This document shows, piece after piece, positions 1 to 5,918 of a stretch of DNA of 6,245 bases. Each line of letters opens with the position of its first letter. Position 1 is the stretch's first letter. The notes beneath the pieces were generated by a model. It had not been told where the DNA came from, did not search any database, and saw nothing but the letters and a program-made list of their open reading frames with translations. The DNA comes from Spirochaeta sp. (GTDB lineage Bacteria > Spirochaetota > Spirochaetia > Sphaerochaetales > Sphaerochaetaceae), in assembly GCA_020054965.1 (NCBI GenBank), contig JAIMZO010000100.1, forward strand, positions 1 to 6,245. Reading direction: 5' to 3'. A program made the translations under genes and the position numbers.

Positions 1-79
1 GCAAAGGATCAACATCTCGCGGGATGATTTCCATGGTGAATGGAATTACTGCATCTCCCCATCAGAGGTATTTGCATAG
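1..79 (+). pseudogene. C-terminal end of a probable ISAzo13-family transposase (5' part outside window)
   Basis: Reading from base 2, an open frame runs for 25 codons to a TAG at 77-79. It contains NISRDDFHGEWNYCISP (about codons 4-20). From memory, the pattern N-I-x-R-x-x-F-H-G-E-W-N-Y-x-I-x-P is typical of the extreme C-terminus of ISAzo13 (Rhodopirellula-type, DDE) transposases, which cut and paste their own insertion sequence. The stop follows the motif at about the usual distance. A candidate element end lies just downstream at 81-103. Only the tail is visible, so whether the gene is intact or a relic cannot be judged from this window. The assignment rests on one short motif; it could be chance, but the tryptophan- and aromatic-rich match is specific. 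Confidence 0.45.
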
Positions 80-80
80 C

Positions 81-103
81 TTATTTATGCACGGCTCCTA
101 AGG
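81..103. repeat. Candidate terminal inverted repeat (right end) of the upstream insertion sequence
   Basis: Directly after the presumed transposase stop lies TTATTTATGCACGGCTCC followed by TAAGG. Ends of ISAzo13-like elements, as I remember them, resemble an AT-rich block followed by a GC core and CCTAA. Position and composition fit an element end, but the partner repeat at the other end is outside the window, so inverted symmetry cannot be shown. No target-site duplication can be identified. Confidence 0.25.
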
Positions 104-445
104 TGAAAACGCTCCATTTCTGCTATGGATGGAGAGTTCGTTTTGCAGAATTCTTGTCCTCCTTTGATACTCTTTTACTGTGTTTATAAGACAAAATCAT
201 GCATGAAAAATCCCAGAAAATTTTGCTTGGAGCTATATGAGGTGTTAAAATCAGCAGAAGCACAAAACTGATGAATCCATGGTATTTATATGAAAATCTT
301 GATGTTTGTATCAAAAATATATACAGATATGTGCTTATTATCACTATAAAGCTATTCTTTTTTTTGTGTGGATATGGCATTTTTAGGCCGGTGTGGTTGA
401 ATAATCGTTCCATACATGCAATGATTGGGGTATAACCTTATCCAT
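104..445. other. AT-rich stretch without a convincing gene, upstream of pckG
   Basis: This stretch is visibly more AT-rich than its surroundings. It contains a minus-strand frame of 96 codons (123-413) with two hydrophobic stretches (FIVIISTYLYIFLI and FISFVLLLILT). Its start codon has no properly spaced Shine-Dalgarno and its composition looks like unselected AT-rich DNA, so I do not call it a gene. A plus-strand frame at 125-271 (48 codons) also lacks a ribosome site. Promoter-like hexamers occur (TTGAAT at 397-402, TATAAA at 345-350, TATAAC at 431-436) but none pair with acceptable spacing, so the pckG promoter cannot be placed with confidence. Confidence 0.4.
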
Positions 446-451
446 AGGGAG
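446..451 (+). promoter_or_regulatory. Ribosome binding site of pckG
   Basis: AGGGAG lies five bases before the ATG at 457. This supports that start codon. It also contrasts with three other plus-strand genes in the window, which have no such site. Confidence 0.75.
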
Positions 452-456
452 AAAAT

Positions 457-2352
457 ATGAGTAAATATGAAACATTGCTAAAAGAAAAGATGAGTGAAGA
501 GAGTTTCCAGAAGCTTGCAGCCTTGAAAAATGAAAAGGTGATGGACTTCGTAGGAACCTTCGCTGAGCACTGTGATCCCAAATCCATCTATGTATGTGAT
601 GACAGTGAAAAAGACACCCAGTACGTCAGAGAGCAGGCCCTCGCAAAGGGTGAGGAGTACACTCTGGCAAACTCCAAGCAGACCATCCACTGGGACGGTT
701 ACGGCGACCAGGCTCGCGACAAGAAGAACACCCGCTTCATGGTCTACAAGGAGAACATGGATAAGATGTCTTCCCTCAACTCCATCGAGTATGAAGAAGG
801 TCTCAGTGAGATCATGGGTATTGCAAAGGGAATCATGAAGGGCAAGGACGCCGTTGTGCTGTTCTACTCAGAAGGTCCTACCCAGAGCCCGTTCACCATC
901 CCCTGCGTGCAGTTCACCGATAGTTGGTATGTTGCTCACTCCGAGAACATCCTCTACCGCACTGCTTATGAGCACTTCCTCAACATGAAGGAAGACGAAA
1001 AGAATGAGTTCTTCCGTTTTATTCACTCTGCTGGTGAGCTTGATGAGAACAACTGCTCAAAGAACCTGCAGGACCGCAGAATCTACATGGACACCCAAAA
1101 CAACATCGTATACTCCATGAACAACCAGTATGCTGGTAACTCCGTTGGTTTGAAGAAGCACTCCATGCGTCTTGCAATCAACAAGAGCGGCCAGGAAGGT
1201 TGGCTTTGTGAGCACATGTTTGTCATGGCTGCAGTAGACAAGAAGAAAGATCGCAAGACTTACTTCTGTGGTGCATACCCCTCTGCATGTGGTAAGACCT
1301 CCACTGCAATGATTCCCGGCGAGCAGATTGTTGGTGATGACATTGCATATTTCAGAAACATCAATGGCGAATTCCGCGCTGTTAACGTCGAGTTTGGTAT
1401 GTTCGGTATCATCAAGGACGTCAATGAGCAGGATGACCCCGTTATTTTCAAGAACCTGATGATCAACCAGGAAGTTATCTTCTCCAACGTTCTTCGTGGC
1501 AAGGACAACAAGCCTTACTGGCTTGGTATGGGTGTTGATGCTCCAGATGAAGGCCGTAACCACTTTGGTGAATGGAAGAAGGGCGTGAAGGACGCAAATG
1601 GCAATGAAGTTGGCGTTGCTCATGGTAACGCACGTTACACCATGCGTCTTGACTACCTCGACAACATTGACAAGGCTGGCTTTGAAGCAAAGGACGGCGT
1701 CAAGGTTGAAGGTATTCTCTACGGTGGACGAGACAGTGACATTACCGTTCCTGTTGAAGAGTCCCCGAACTGGAAGGATGGTATCCTGATGAAGGCTGCT
1801 ACCCTCGAGAGTGAGACCACCAGTGCAACCCTCGGCAAGGAAGGTGTACGTACCCCCAGCCCGATGGCAAACATGGACTTTGTCTCCTATCCTCTTGGCA
1901 CCTACACCATGAACAACATCAAGTTCGGTGAGAGTGTGAAGGATGTTCCCAAGGTATTCAGCAACAACTACTTCATGCGTGATGAGAACGGTAAGTTCAT
2001 GACCAGCAAGCTCGCCAAGAAGGTTTGGCTGCACTGGGCAGAAGGCCGTATCCATGGTGAATATGAGGCATTGGATACTCCTACCGGTAAGATCCCCCTC
2101 TATGAGGACCTAAAGGCACTCTTCAAGGAACACCTCGACGAGGATTTCTCCAAGGAGAAGTATGACTACCTCTTCACCTTCCGCTGCACCAAGTGGATTG
2201 AGAAGCTTGAGAGGACCAAGGCTTATTACAAGAAGATGGATCCGAATACTCCTCAGGAGATCTTCGATTACTGGGATGCAGCAATCGCAAAGATCAGCAA
2301 GGCCAAGGAGCAGTATGGTGATCTGATTCTTCCCGGCGCTTTCAAGGGCTAA
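457..2352 (+). CDS. pckG: Phosphoenolpyruvate carboxykinase (GTP-type family)
   Basis: This 631-residue cytoplasmic enzyme interconverts oxaloacetate plus GTP and phosphoenolpyruvate, GDP and CO2. Visible family landmarks, in order, are: Arg93 (likely PEP/oxaloacetate-binding arginine), Tyr225-x-Gly-Asn, Lys233-Lys234 and His253 (Mn site), the kinase-1a P-loop AYPSACGKT at 273-281 with the hyper-reactive Cys278 and Lys280, VGDD with Asp294/Asp295 (metal), Asn391 and Arg393 (substrate), GGR with Arg425, and the mobile lid around 452-463. The length is slightly above the usual 600-620. In fermenters the enzyme often runs toward oxaloacetate, fixing CO2 and making GTP; that direction is an inference here. 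The region aligning with the guanine-binding WPGFGEN segment reads TSKLAKK (516-522), so nucleotide preference deserves care. Codons are strongly biased (AAC, AAG, TCC, CTC, GGT), as in a highly expressed gene. The start is fixed by the AGGGAG site. Confidence 0.96.
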   Translation: MSKYETLLKEKMSEESFQKLAALKNEKVMDFVGTFAEHCDPKSIYVCDDSEKDTQYVREQALAKGEEYTLANSKQTIHWDGYGDQARDKKNTRFMVYKENMDKMSSLNSIEYEEGLSEIMGIAKGIMKGKDAVVLFYSEGPTQSPFTIPCVQFTDSWYVAHSENILYRTAYEHFLNMKEDEKNEFFRFIHSAGELDENNCSKNLQDRRIYMDTQNNIVYSMNNQYAGNSVGLKKHSMRLAINKSGQEGWLCEHMFVMAAVDKKKDRKTYFCGAYPSACGKTSTAMIPGEQIVGDDIAYFRNINGEFRAVNVEFGMFGIIKDVNEQDDPVIFKNLMINQEVIFSNVLRGKDNKPYWLGMGVDAPDEGRNHFGEWKKGVKDANGNEVGVAHGNARYTMRLDYLDNIDKAGFEAKDGVKVEGILYGGRDSDITVPVEESPNWKDGILMKAATLESETTSATLGKEGVRTPSPMANMDFVSYPLGTYTMNNIKFGESVKDVPKVFSNNYFMRDENGKFMTSKLAKKVWLHWAEGRIHGEYEALDTPTGKIPLYEDLKALFKEHLDEDFSKEKYDYLFTFRCTKWIEKLERTKAYYKKMDPNTPQEIFDYWDAAIAKISKAKEQYGDLILPGAFKG

Positions 2353-2386
2353 TCACTCGGTAGTTCGTGTTGAATATACCTAAATC

Positions 2387-2416
2387 ATGGCACGTATGGA
2401 ACTCCATGCGTGCCAT
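2387..2416. terminator. Bidirectional hairpin terminator between pckG and the convergent gene
   Basis: ATGGCACGTATGG pairs with CCATGCGTGCCAT to form a 13-bp stem with a single T-G wobble and an AACT loop. It lies 34 bp after the pckG stop and 7 bp before the stop of the minus-strand gene. The stem is followed by ATTT on the plus strand and, after one unpaired base, by ATTT on the minus strand, so it could serve both genes. The short T-tracts make it a weak to moderate intrinsic terminator. Confidence 0.75.
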
Positions 2417-2423
2417 ATTTCTG

Positions 2424-3575
2424 CTATTCAGTCATGATCGATTCGATGATGGCCGATGCCAACGCTTCCCCTCTATCGAACCACTCAACTTCTACCTGCA
2501 GCATGACATTCTCCTTGGTGATCTTCACGATCATGGCACCATGGATAGCTTCCTCCCCATAGGGATAGTCATAGGTGTAGGTGATCACATAGAAGCCGTT
2601 CTCGTAGTCGATCTCATTCCTATGGACTTCGCGGTTCTTGAGACTGGTATTATTCTGAAGCTGTTGTTCTATGTCCCTTCTTGATTGGAGTAAATAGTTC
2701 TGTCTTGCGATAGTTGAAGAGAGAAGAGCCTTAAGCCCTTCTATGGCTGACATCTTGCAGTAGTATCCTTTTGATTGTAGCGTTTCCGTGGAAGTCTTGA
2801 TGGTATGAACCTTCTTGCCTCCCTGCCCTGGAAGATAGACAGAACTGCTTCTCCAGTCAGGCTCATCTTCCCAGAGGAAGGTTTCTGATGAACCGAAGAG
2901 AGGGTAGGAGTACAAGGCAGCTGTTTCCTCTTCAATTGCTGGATTGTCTTGTATCTCCTTAGGTTTCAGAGAATCCATAAAGGAAATCCCTGAGGCAAGG
3001 AATTGCTCGAAGACTGGTTTCCAGATAGCCTGTTCATCTTTCGTGTATCTTGTGGTTATGGAGATAAGGGTATCTCCGGCATGGATGATGTACACCTCAG
3101 CGTGGATGCCTGTAAGTGTCTCATAGCCATACTTCCAGGCGAACATCCCGTCGATCTCAGTCGTAGTGAGGTCATACCATGTCCTCACTACCTCAGACCT
3201 CCTGATTGCATTCTCAAACACCTGTGAGGCTTCCAGGAGCTCTTCCTCACTGAATGCAAGTGTCTGGGAGCGGAATGTTGCATTGTCACGCTCCTGGCTC
3301 AGGCGTTCAGCTTTCAGGGTGATGGTGTTATACACAGAATCGGCCGGTTTTAATCTCTTGATGTTCAACCCCTTGGGTTGCAGCGTATAGGTATAGGTCC
3401 CTCCCGGCTGTGCCTGGAGGGAGAAGGCTGTTTTCAACTCTGTTACCTGCACCTCCATGGAATCGGGGACGGTGAAGGTAAAATGGCGCGTCGTGACAGC
3501 CTGTCCTGCAAAGAGTGCAGAACCGGCAATGAGGAGTAGCATGATGAGCAGTGTGGGGTGTTTGTGATTTTTCAT
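2424..3575 (-). CDS. Exported hypothetical protein, beta-rich, possibly two PsbP/DcrB-like domains
   Basis: This is a 383-residue protein that I do not recognise by name. The N-terminus has basic residues (MKNHKHP), a hydrophobic core at about 8-22 and a likely signal peptidase I site near ALFA-G (after residue 23) or GQA-V (after 26), so it should be periplasmic or surface-exposed. There is no lipobox cysteine. The mature part alternates beta-type strands with charged loops. The segment around residues 150-215 (VYIIHAGDTLISITTRY, then a helix ending FEQFLASGISF) recalls the end of a PsbP/DcrB-like fold, and the C-terminus (AMIVKITKENVMLQVEVEW plus a helix) has the same strand-then-helix layout. 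A tandem arrangement is inferred. An in-frame stop lies about 30 bp upstream and this is the first ATG after it. AGGA lies 9 bases before it, and AAGGAG 16 bases before it. The gene is divergent from the NlpC/P60 gene. Confidence 0.85.
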   Translation of the reverse strand: MKNHKHPTLLIMLLLIAGSALFAGQAVTTRHFTFTVPDSMEVQVTELKTAFSLQAQPGGTYTYTLQPKGLNIKRLKPADSVYNTITLKAERLSQERDNATFRSQTLAFSEEELLEASQVFENAIRRSEVVRTWYDLTTTEIDGMFAWKYGYETLTGIHAEVYIIHAGDTLISITTRYTKDEQAIWKPVFEQFLASGISFMDSLKPKEIQDNPAIEEETAALYSYPLFGSSETFLWEDEPDWRSSSVYLPGQGGKKVHTIKTSTETLQSKGYYCKMSAIEGLKALLSSTIARQNYLLQSRRDIEQQLQNNTSLKNREVHRNEIDYENGFYVITYTYDYPYGEEAIHGAMIVKITKENVMLQVEVEWFDRGEALASAIIESIMTE

Positions 3576-3654
3576 ACGCTTGAATCCTGTTCTCCTTATT
3601 TCTTAGGTGAACCTTTCTCTGCAAGCAGTACTGAGATACTTCTCGGTTATTCCC

Positions 3655-3663
3655 AGTATAGCA
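3655..3663 (-). promoter_or_regulatory. Extended -10 promoter element for the exported hypothetical gene
   Basis: On the minus strand this reads TGCTATACT: a TG motif one base before TATACT, which matches TATAAT at five of six positions. A TTGTCG lies upstream, but only 12 bp away, so the extended -10 would be the main determinant. Transcription would start near 3648, giving a leader of roughly 70 bases that contains the AGGA and AAGGAG sites. It sits back-to-back with the promoter of the plus-strand gene. Confidence 0.5.
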
Positions 3664-3684
3664 CAAGGTTAACGACAATGGGTG

Positions 3685-3693
3685 TGATAGAAT
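3685..3693 (+). promoter_or_regulatory. Extended -10 element at the NlpC/P60 gene start (possible leaderless mRNA)
   Basis: TGATAGAAT is an extended -10 (TG, one base, TAGAAT with five of six matches). It abuts the first possible ATG at 3694, and its start site would fall at about 3700, the A of the second in-frame ATG. There is no good -35 at 16-18 bp and no Shine-Dalgarno, so the mRNA may be leaderless. Confidence 0.45.
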
Positions 3694-4200
3694 ATGGCTA
3701 TGAAGATGATTGCCTTTTCTCTGATGATATCCAGTCTGCTATTCAGTTCATGTGATGGTAAGCATACGGTACCAGTAAGCGAGGAAATGAGAGAAAAGGC
3801 GTATGAGATATCATTCCAATATATAGGGATGCAGTACGTGTGGGGAGGATCAAGCCACTACAGCGATGCTGAAGGTGGTGTCGACTGCTCAGGGTTGGTG
3901 ATTGAGATATATGACGAGGTAGCAGAATACTTCTCTGTGCATCTGCCATTTAGTGATACCACTGCCAGTGCTTTGGCACAGCAGTACACGCTTCCTCTGC
4001 TTGAGCCCGAGAGGGGTGATCTTATCTTCATGGGCGAGGATGGGGTGGTAAGCCATGTGGCGCTCTGCCATGCAGTGACTGATGATGGTCTCGTATTCAT
4101 TGATGCCTATTCAGTATCTCGAGAGGTGGAAATTCGGTCATACGTTATTGATGACCCAAAGATTATTGCTTTTGGGAGGATGCTGGTCATTAGTGATTAG
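3694..4200 (+). CDS. NlpC/P60-family cell-wall peptidase, probable lipoprotein
   Basis: This 168-residue protein begins with a short lipoprotein-type signal: hydrophobic residues 5-17 and then LFSSC, with Cys20 as the lipidation site. The lipobox is relaxed in the spirochaete manner. The rest is one compact NlpC/P60 domain, a papain-like cysteine peptidase family that cleaves D-gamma-glutamyl-diaminopimelate or related peptidoglycan bonds. The nucleophile motif is GVDCSGLV (Cys65), preceded by the usual YVWGG (48-52). The catalytic histidine is His121 in VSHVAL. The usual third residue, most often His in an HA motif, aligns with Asp137 in IDAYS, which is unusual. GDLIFM at 108-113 is also typical. 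An in-frame stop at 3688-3690 limits the start to ATG 3694, 3700 or 3706. I give the longest frame, but the promoter position favours 3700. No partner gene is evident. Confidence 0.88.
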   Translation: MAMKMIAFSLMISSLLFSSCDGKHTVPVSEEMREKAYEISFQYIGMQYVWGGSSHYSDAEGGVDCSGLVIEIYDEVAEYFSVHLPFSDTTASALAQQYTLPLLEPERGDLIFMGEDGVVSHVALCHAVTDDGLVFIDAYSVSREVEIRSYVIDDPKIIAFGRMLVISD

Positions 4201-4206
4201 CGATGA

Positions 4207-5007
4207 TCAATCCTCAGTCCATGGTTCCTTGTTGTGAATCTCATCAATGATGAAACGCACTCCTTGGTTATCAGGGGGATTGCGACGCAATACCTTGCAT
4301 GCAAGTTCTTCTGCTTCTGCAAACCGACCCAATCTCCAGAGCAATATACAGTAGCCTTGTAATGCTCTTAGGTAGGGGCGGTTTTCCAGACATGACCAGA
4401 GCGTTATACCGTCAAAATCGGGGGGTAAATTCTTCTCTGCAATAGCAATGGCAGCACGATAACAGTTCTCTGCATTTCTATAGAAAAACTTGCTGGAAAC
4501 ATAGGGATTTGCGATGTGTGCCAAGGCATCGATACATTGGGGGAACTCCTCCCAGAGTTTGGTTAGGATGTCATACCGTCTCGATGGGTCTATGCTGTCT
4601 GCAGCTTCAAAGACAGGGTCGCTGTCACGACCATAAAAACCGTATCCTGTGTAATCATGAAACTCGATGGAAGGTCTCTTTCCGCCTTTCAGACATGCAC
4701 CTAGAAGGCCCTTCAGTTCGCTCCTCTCATAGTACTCAGTGGTGGAGTGGCTCTCGCCCTCATCATAGTCATGACCTTCAATCTCGAGGGAATCGAGGGA
4801 GAATGCATTGCTCTGCACTTCTCCACTGATGTAGGTAGTCTGGTTGAACTGCCACCGTTTTGATTCAAGGAATACCACTGTGTCAAGTATTGCTACCTTA
4901 TAAGCTCTTGTCTTGACAGAAACAATTTCCTTGGTATCAAGGTCTCTTGCCCGAAACCCTGGTGAAAGGATTTTAAGTACGAGTAAATTACGGGTGGTTG
5001 TGTCCAT
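4207..5007 (-). CDS. Hypothetical protein with C-terminal TPR-like helices
   Basis: This 266-residue, apparently cytoplasmic protein has no signal peptide or membrane segment, and I cannot assign a specific function. The N-terminal 60 or so residues look like a small beta domain (KILSPGFRARDLDTKEIVSV). A charged, aromatic middle part (75-135) follows. The C-terminal half is helical: helices around 146-190 include FFYRNAENCYRAAIAIAEK, and a TPR-like unit at about 212-245 (YLRALQGYCILLWRLGRF, then AEAEELACKVLRRNP) ends in NPPDNQGVR (243-251). That NPxDNQGxR ending is recurrent in small bacterial TPR proteins and usually suggests protein binding rather than catalysis. The start is supported by AAGGAG six bases upstream. 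Its stop lies 6 bp from the stop of the convergent lipoprotein gene. It diverges from the methyltransferase gene across a shared promoter region. Confidence 0.8.
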   Translation of the reverse strand: MDTTTRNLLVLKILSPGFRARDLDTKEIVSVKTRAYKVAILDTVVFLESKRWQFNQTTYISGEVQSNAFSLDSLEIEGHDYDEGESHSTTEYYERSELKGLLGACLKGGKRPSIEFHDYTGYGFYGRDSDPVFEAADSIDPSRRYDILTKLWEEFPQCIDALAHIANPYVSSKFFYRNAENCYRAAIAIAEKNLPPDFDGITLWSCLENRPYLRALQGYCILLWRLGRFAEAEELACKVLRRNPPDNQGVRFIIDEIHNKEPWTED

Positions 5008-5013
5008 ACAGTT

Positions 5014-5019
5014 CTCCTT
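5014..5019 (-). promoter_or_regulatory. Ribosome binding site of the TPR-like gene
   Basis: On the minus strand this reads AAGGAG, six bases before the ATG whose first base is 5007. It confirms that start. Confidence 0.75.
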
Positions 5020-5031
5020 CTCTTGGTGATT

Positions 5032-5059
5032 GCCATAAAAGGTTGGTTTTCAATGACAA
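5032..5059 (-). promoter_or_regulatory. Candidate promoter of the TPR-like gene
   Basis: Minus-strand TTGTCA (5059-5054) matches TTGACA at five of six positions. It is followed after 16 bp by TATGGC (5037-5032), a weak -10 with three matches. Transcription would begin near 5025, leaving a short leader that contains the AAGGAG site. The -35 overlaps that of the divergent methyltransferase promoter. Confidence 0.35.
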
Positions 5060-5068
5060 CCAACTTTT
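5037..5068. repeat. Imperfect inverted repeat across divergent promoters (candidate operator)
   Basis: AAAAGGTTGGTT and AACCAACTTTT are inverted copies: an 11-bp match with one bulged G, separated by 9 bases. The repeat covers the overlapping -35 elements of both divergent promoters and, on one side, the edge of the minus-strand -10. The position suits a regulator binding site. A hairpin or attenuator role is also possible because a TTTT run follows on each strand. Confidence 0.5.
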
Positions 5069-5081
5069 AAAATGGTAGACT
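5053..5081 (+). promoter_or_regulatory. Promoter of the methyltransferase gene, probable leaderless start
   Basis: ATGACA (5053-5058) matches the -35 consensus at five of six positions. A 17-bp spacer follows, then TAGACT (5076-5081) preceded by TG and one base, giving an extended -10. The expected start site is about seven bases on, at 5088, which is exactly the A of the ATG. No Shine-Dalgarno is present, so translation probably begins on a leaderless transcript. TAAAAT at 5068-5073 is an alternative -10. Confidence 0.6.
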
Positions 5082-5087
5082 TTTCCC

Positions 5088-5840
5088 ATGCATAACACAA
5101 CCTCAGATACACCAATATATAGGAATTGGGTTTCCCTCAAACTGGTCATCGTTCCTGGAATTTTGGCATTGGGTACTGCCGTCCTTACTGCCTTCTATTC
5201 CTGGATCATGATATTCCCGGTAATTTTTCTTTTGATGATGCTTTATTTTGTCTATGCAAGGCATCTGTTTTCCCCACAGGGGAAAAATATGCAGGCAGAA
5301 CTTCATTCCATGCTCATCGAGGAGATTGACTGGGATGGCAAAGGTAAGGCTCTTGATATCGGTTGCGGAAATGGAGCCTTGGCTATTCGCCTGGCAAAGA
5401 AGTATCCAGAGGCGCATGTTACAGGAATCGAGTATAGAAGGTTCTCTGAGACTCTCTGCAAACAAAATGCAAAGATTGAAGGGGTCTCTGAAAGAGTCTC
5501 CTTCAAGGAAGGAAGTATTGTAGAACTGCCCTTTGAGGACGATGAGTTCGATCTGGTGGTGAGCAACCTTACATTCCATGAAGTGATGGAACTGAGGGAT
5601 AGGAGAGAACTCATGGAGGAAGCCTTCCGTGTTCTCAGGCATGGGGGAGTATTTGTATTCCAGGACCTGTTCCTGACCAAGAAGATGTTCGGCAATCTTG
5701 ATCCCATGCTGAAAAAGCTCTCCAGTTGGGGTGCGAAATCAGTGGAATTCATCAATCTTGGTGAGTCGGAGAGGATCCCGAGTATCCTCAGGACTCCTTT
5801 CATGGTAGGGACGATTGGTATCATCAAGGGGAGAGTGTAA
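5088..5840 (+). CDS. Membrane-anchored class I SAM-dependent methyltransferase
   Basis: This 250-residue protein has two closely spaced hydrophobic segments at about 19-37 and 39-57, forming a hairpin membrane anchor. A soluble Rossmann-type methyltransferase domain follows from about residue 80. Motif I is LDIGCGNG (89-96), the SAM-binding glycine loop. The acidic residue ending the second strand is Glu115 in VTGIEY. A PFEDDEFDLVVSN run (148-160) carries motif IV, followed by LTFHEV. RVLRHGGVFVFQD is the usual post-motif strand region of Methyltransf_11/25-type enzymes. The substrate cannot be read from the sequence. The anchor hints at a lipid, quinone or membrane-bound target, which is inference. 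Start at 5088 rests on promoter spacing and on the N-terminal membrane hairpin, since no ribosome site is present. Confidence 0.88.
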   Translation: MHNTTSDTPIYRNWVSLKLVIVPGILALGTAVLTAFYSWIMIFPVIFLLMMLYFVYARHLFSPQGKNMQAELHSMLIEEIDWDGKGKALDIGCGNGALAIRLAKKYPEAHVTGIEYRRFSETLCKQNAKIEGVSERVSFKEGSIVELPFEDDEFDLVVSNLTFHEVMELRDRRELMEEAFRVLRHGGVFVFQDLFLTKKMFGNLDPMLKKLSSWGAKSVEFINLGESERIPSILRTPFMVGTIGIIKGRV

Positions 5841-5853
5841 GCAAAAACCCCGT

Positions 5854-5888
5854 ATTCTATCATACTAGCCGCATATGTATAGAATTTT
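5854..5888 (+). terminator. Weak AT-rich hairpin terminator after the methyltransferase gene
   Basis: ATTCTATCATA pairs with TATGTATAGAAT through 11 base pairs with one bulged T and a 9-base loop (CTAGCCGCA), followed by TTTG. It begins 14 bp after the stop codon. The stem is AT-rich, so termination may be partial and transcripts could enter the downstream region. Confidence 0.45.
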
Positions 5889-5889
5889 G

Positions 5890-5895
5890 TTGACA
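5890..5895 (+). promoter_or_regulatory. Perfect -35-like hexamer TTGACA without a well-placed -10
   Basis: TTGACA matches consensus fully. The 16-18 bp downstream positions hold no good -10; the nearest good hexamer is TTTAAT at 5918-5923, with a 22-bp gap. A palindrome fills the interval. It could be an activator-dependent promoter or chance. Confidence 0.25.
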
Positions 5896-5898
5896 ACC

Positions 5899-5913
5899 AC
5901 CTATGTCATAGGT
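5899..5913. repeat. 15-bp odd palindrome, candidate operator
   Basis: ACCTATGTCATAGGT is a perfect palindrome around a central T (5906). It lies four bases after TTGACA. Read on the plus strand it also contains the near-repeats ATGTCAT and AGGTCAT. Such symmetry next to a -35 hexamer is typical of a dimeric regulator site, but no regulator gene is visible nearby. Confidence 0.45.
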
Positions 5914-5918
5914 CATCT

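Noticed and set aside
125..271. Plus-strand 48-codon frame in the AT-rich region
   Set aside because: No Shine-Dalgarno, no promoter nearby, and the translation looks random.
123..413. Minus-strand frame of 96 codons with hydrophobic stretches, possible small membrane protein
   Set aside because: No ribosome site at the start, AT-rich composition that favours chance Phe/Ile/Leu/Lys codons, and no recognisable pattern. Conservation in related strains would change this.
431..436. TATAAC as the pckG -10 element
   Set aside because: No -35 at 16-18 bp and no TG extension. It would leave only about 14 bases of leader. Possible but not supportable.
1057..2055. Long minus-strand open frame (332 codons) opposite pckG
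   Set aside because: It lies wholly within pckG and is produced by that gene's strong codon bias. The translation has no recognisable motif, and the plus-strand protein is unmistakable.
2367..2684. Plus-strand 105-codon frame after pckG
   Set aside because: Opposite the exported-protein gene, begins within the intergenic terminator region, and lacks a ribosome site; it is a shadow frame.
5854..5862. Minus-strand TGATAGAAT, identical to the extended -10 of the lipoprotein gene
   Set aside because: It lies within the terminator hairpin of the methyltransferase gene, has no -35, and would only drive antisense RNA. The identity is probably coincidence.
5303..5896. Long minus-strand frame of 197 codons over the methyltransferase gene
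   Set aside because: Shadow of the methyltransferase coding sequence; serine-rich antisense translation with no motif.
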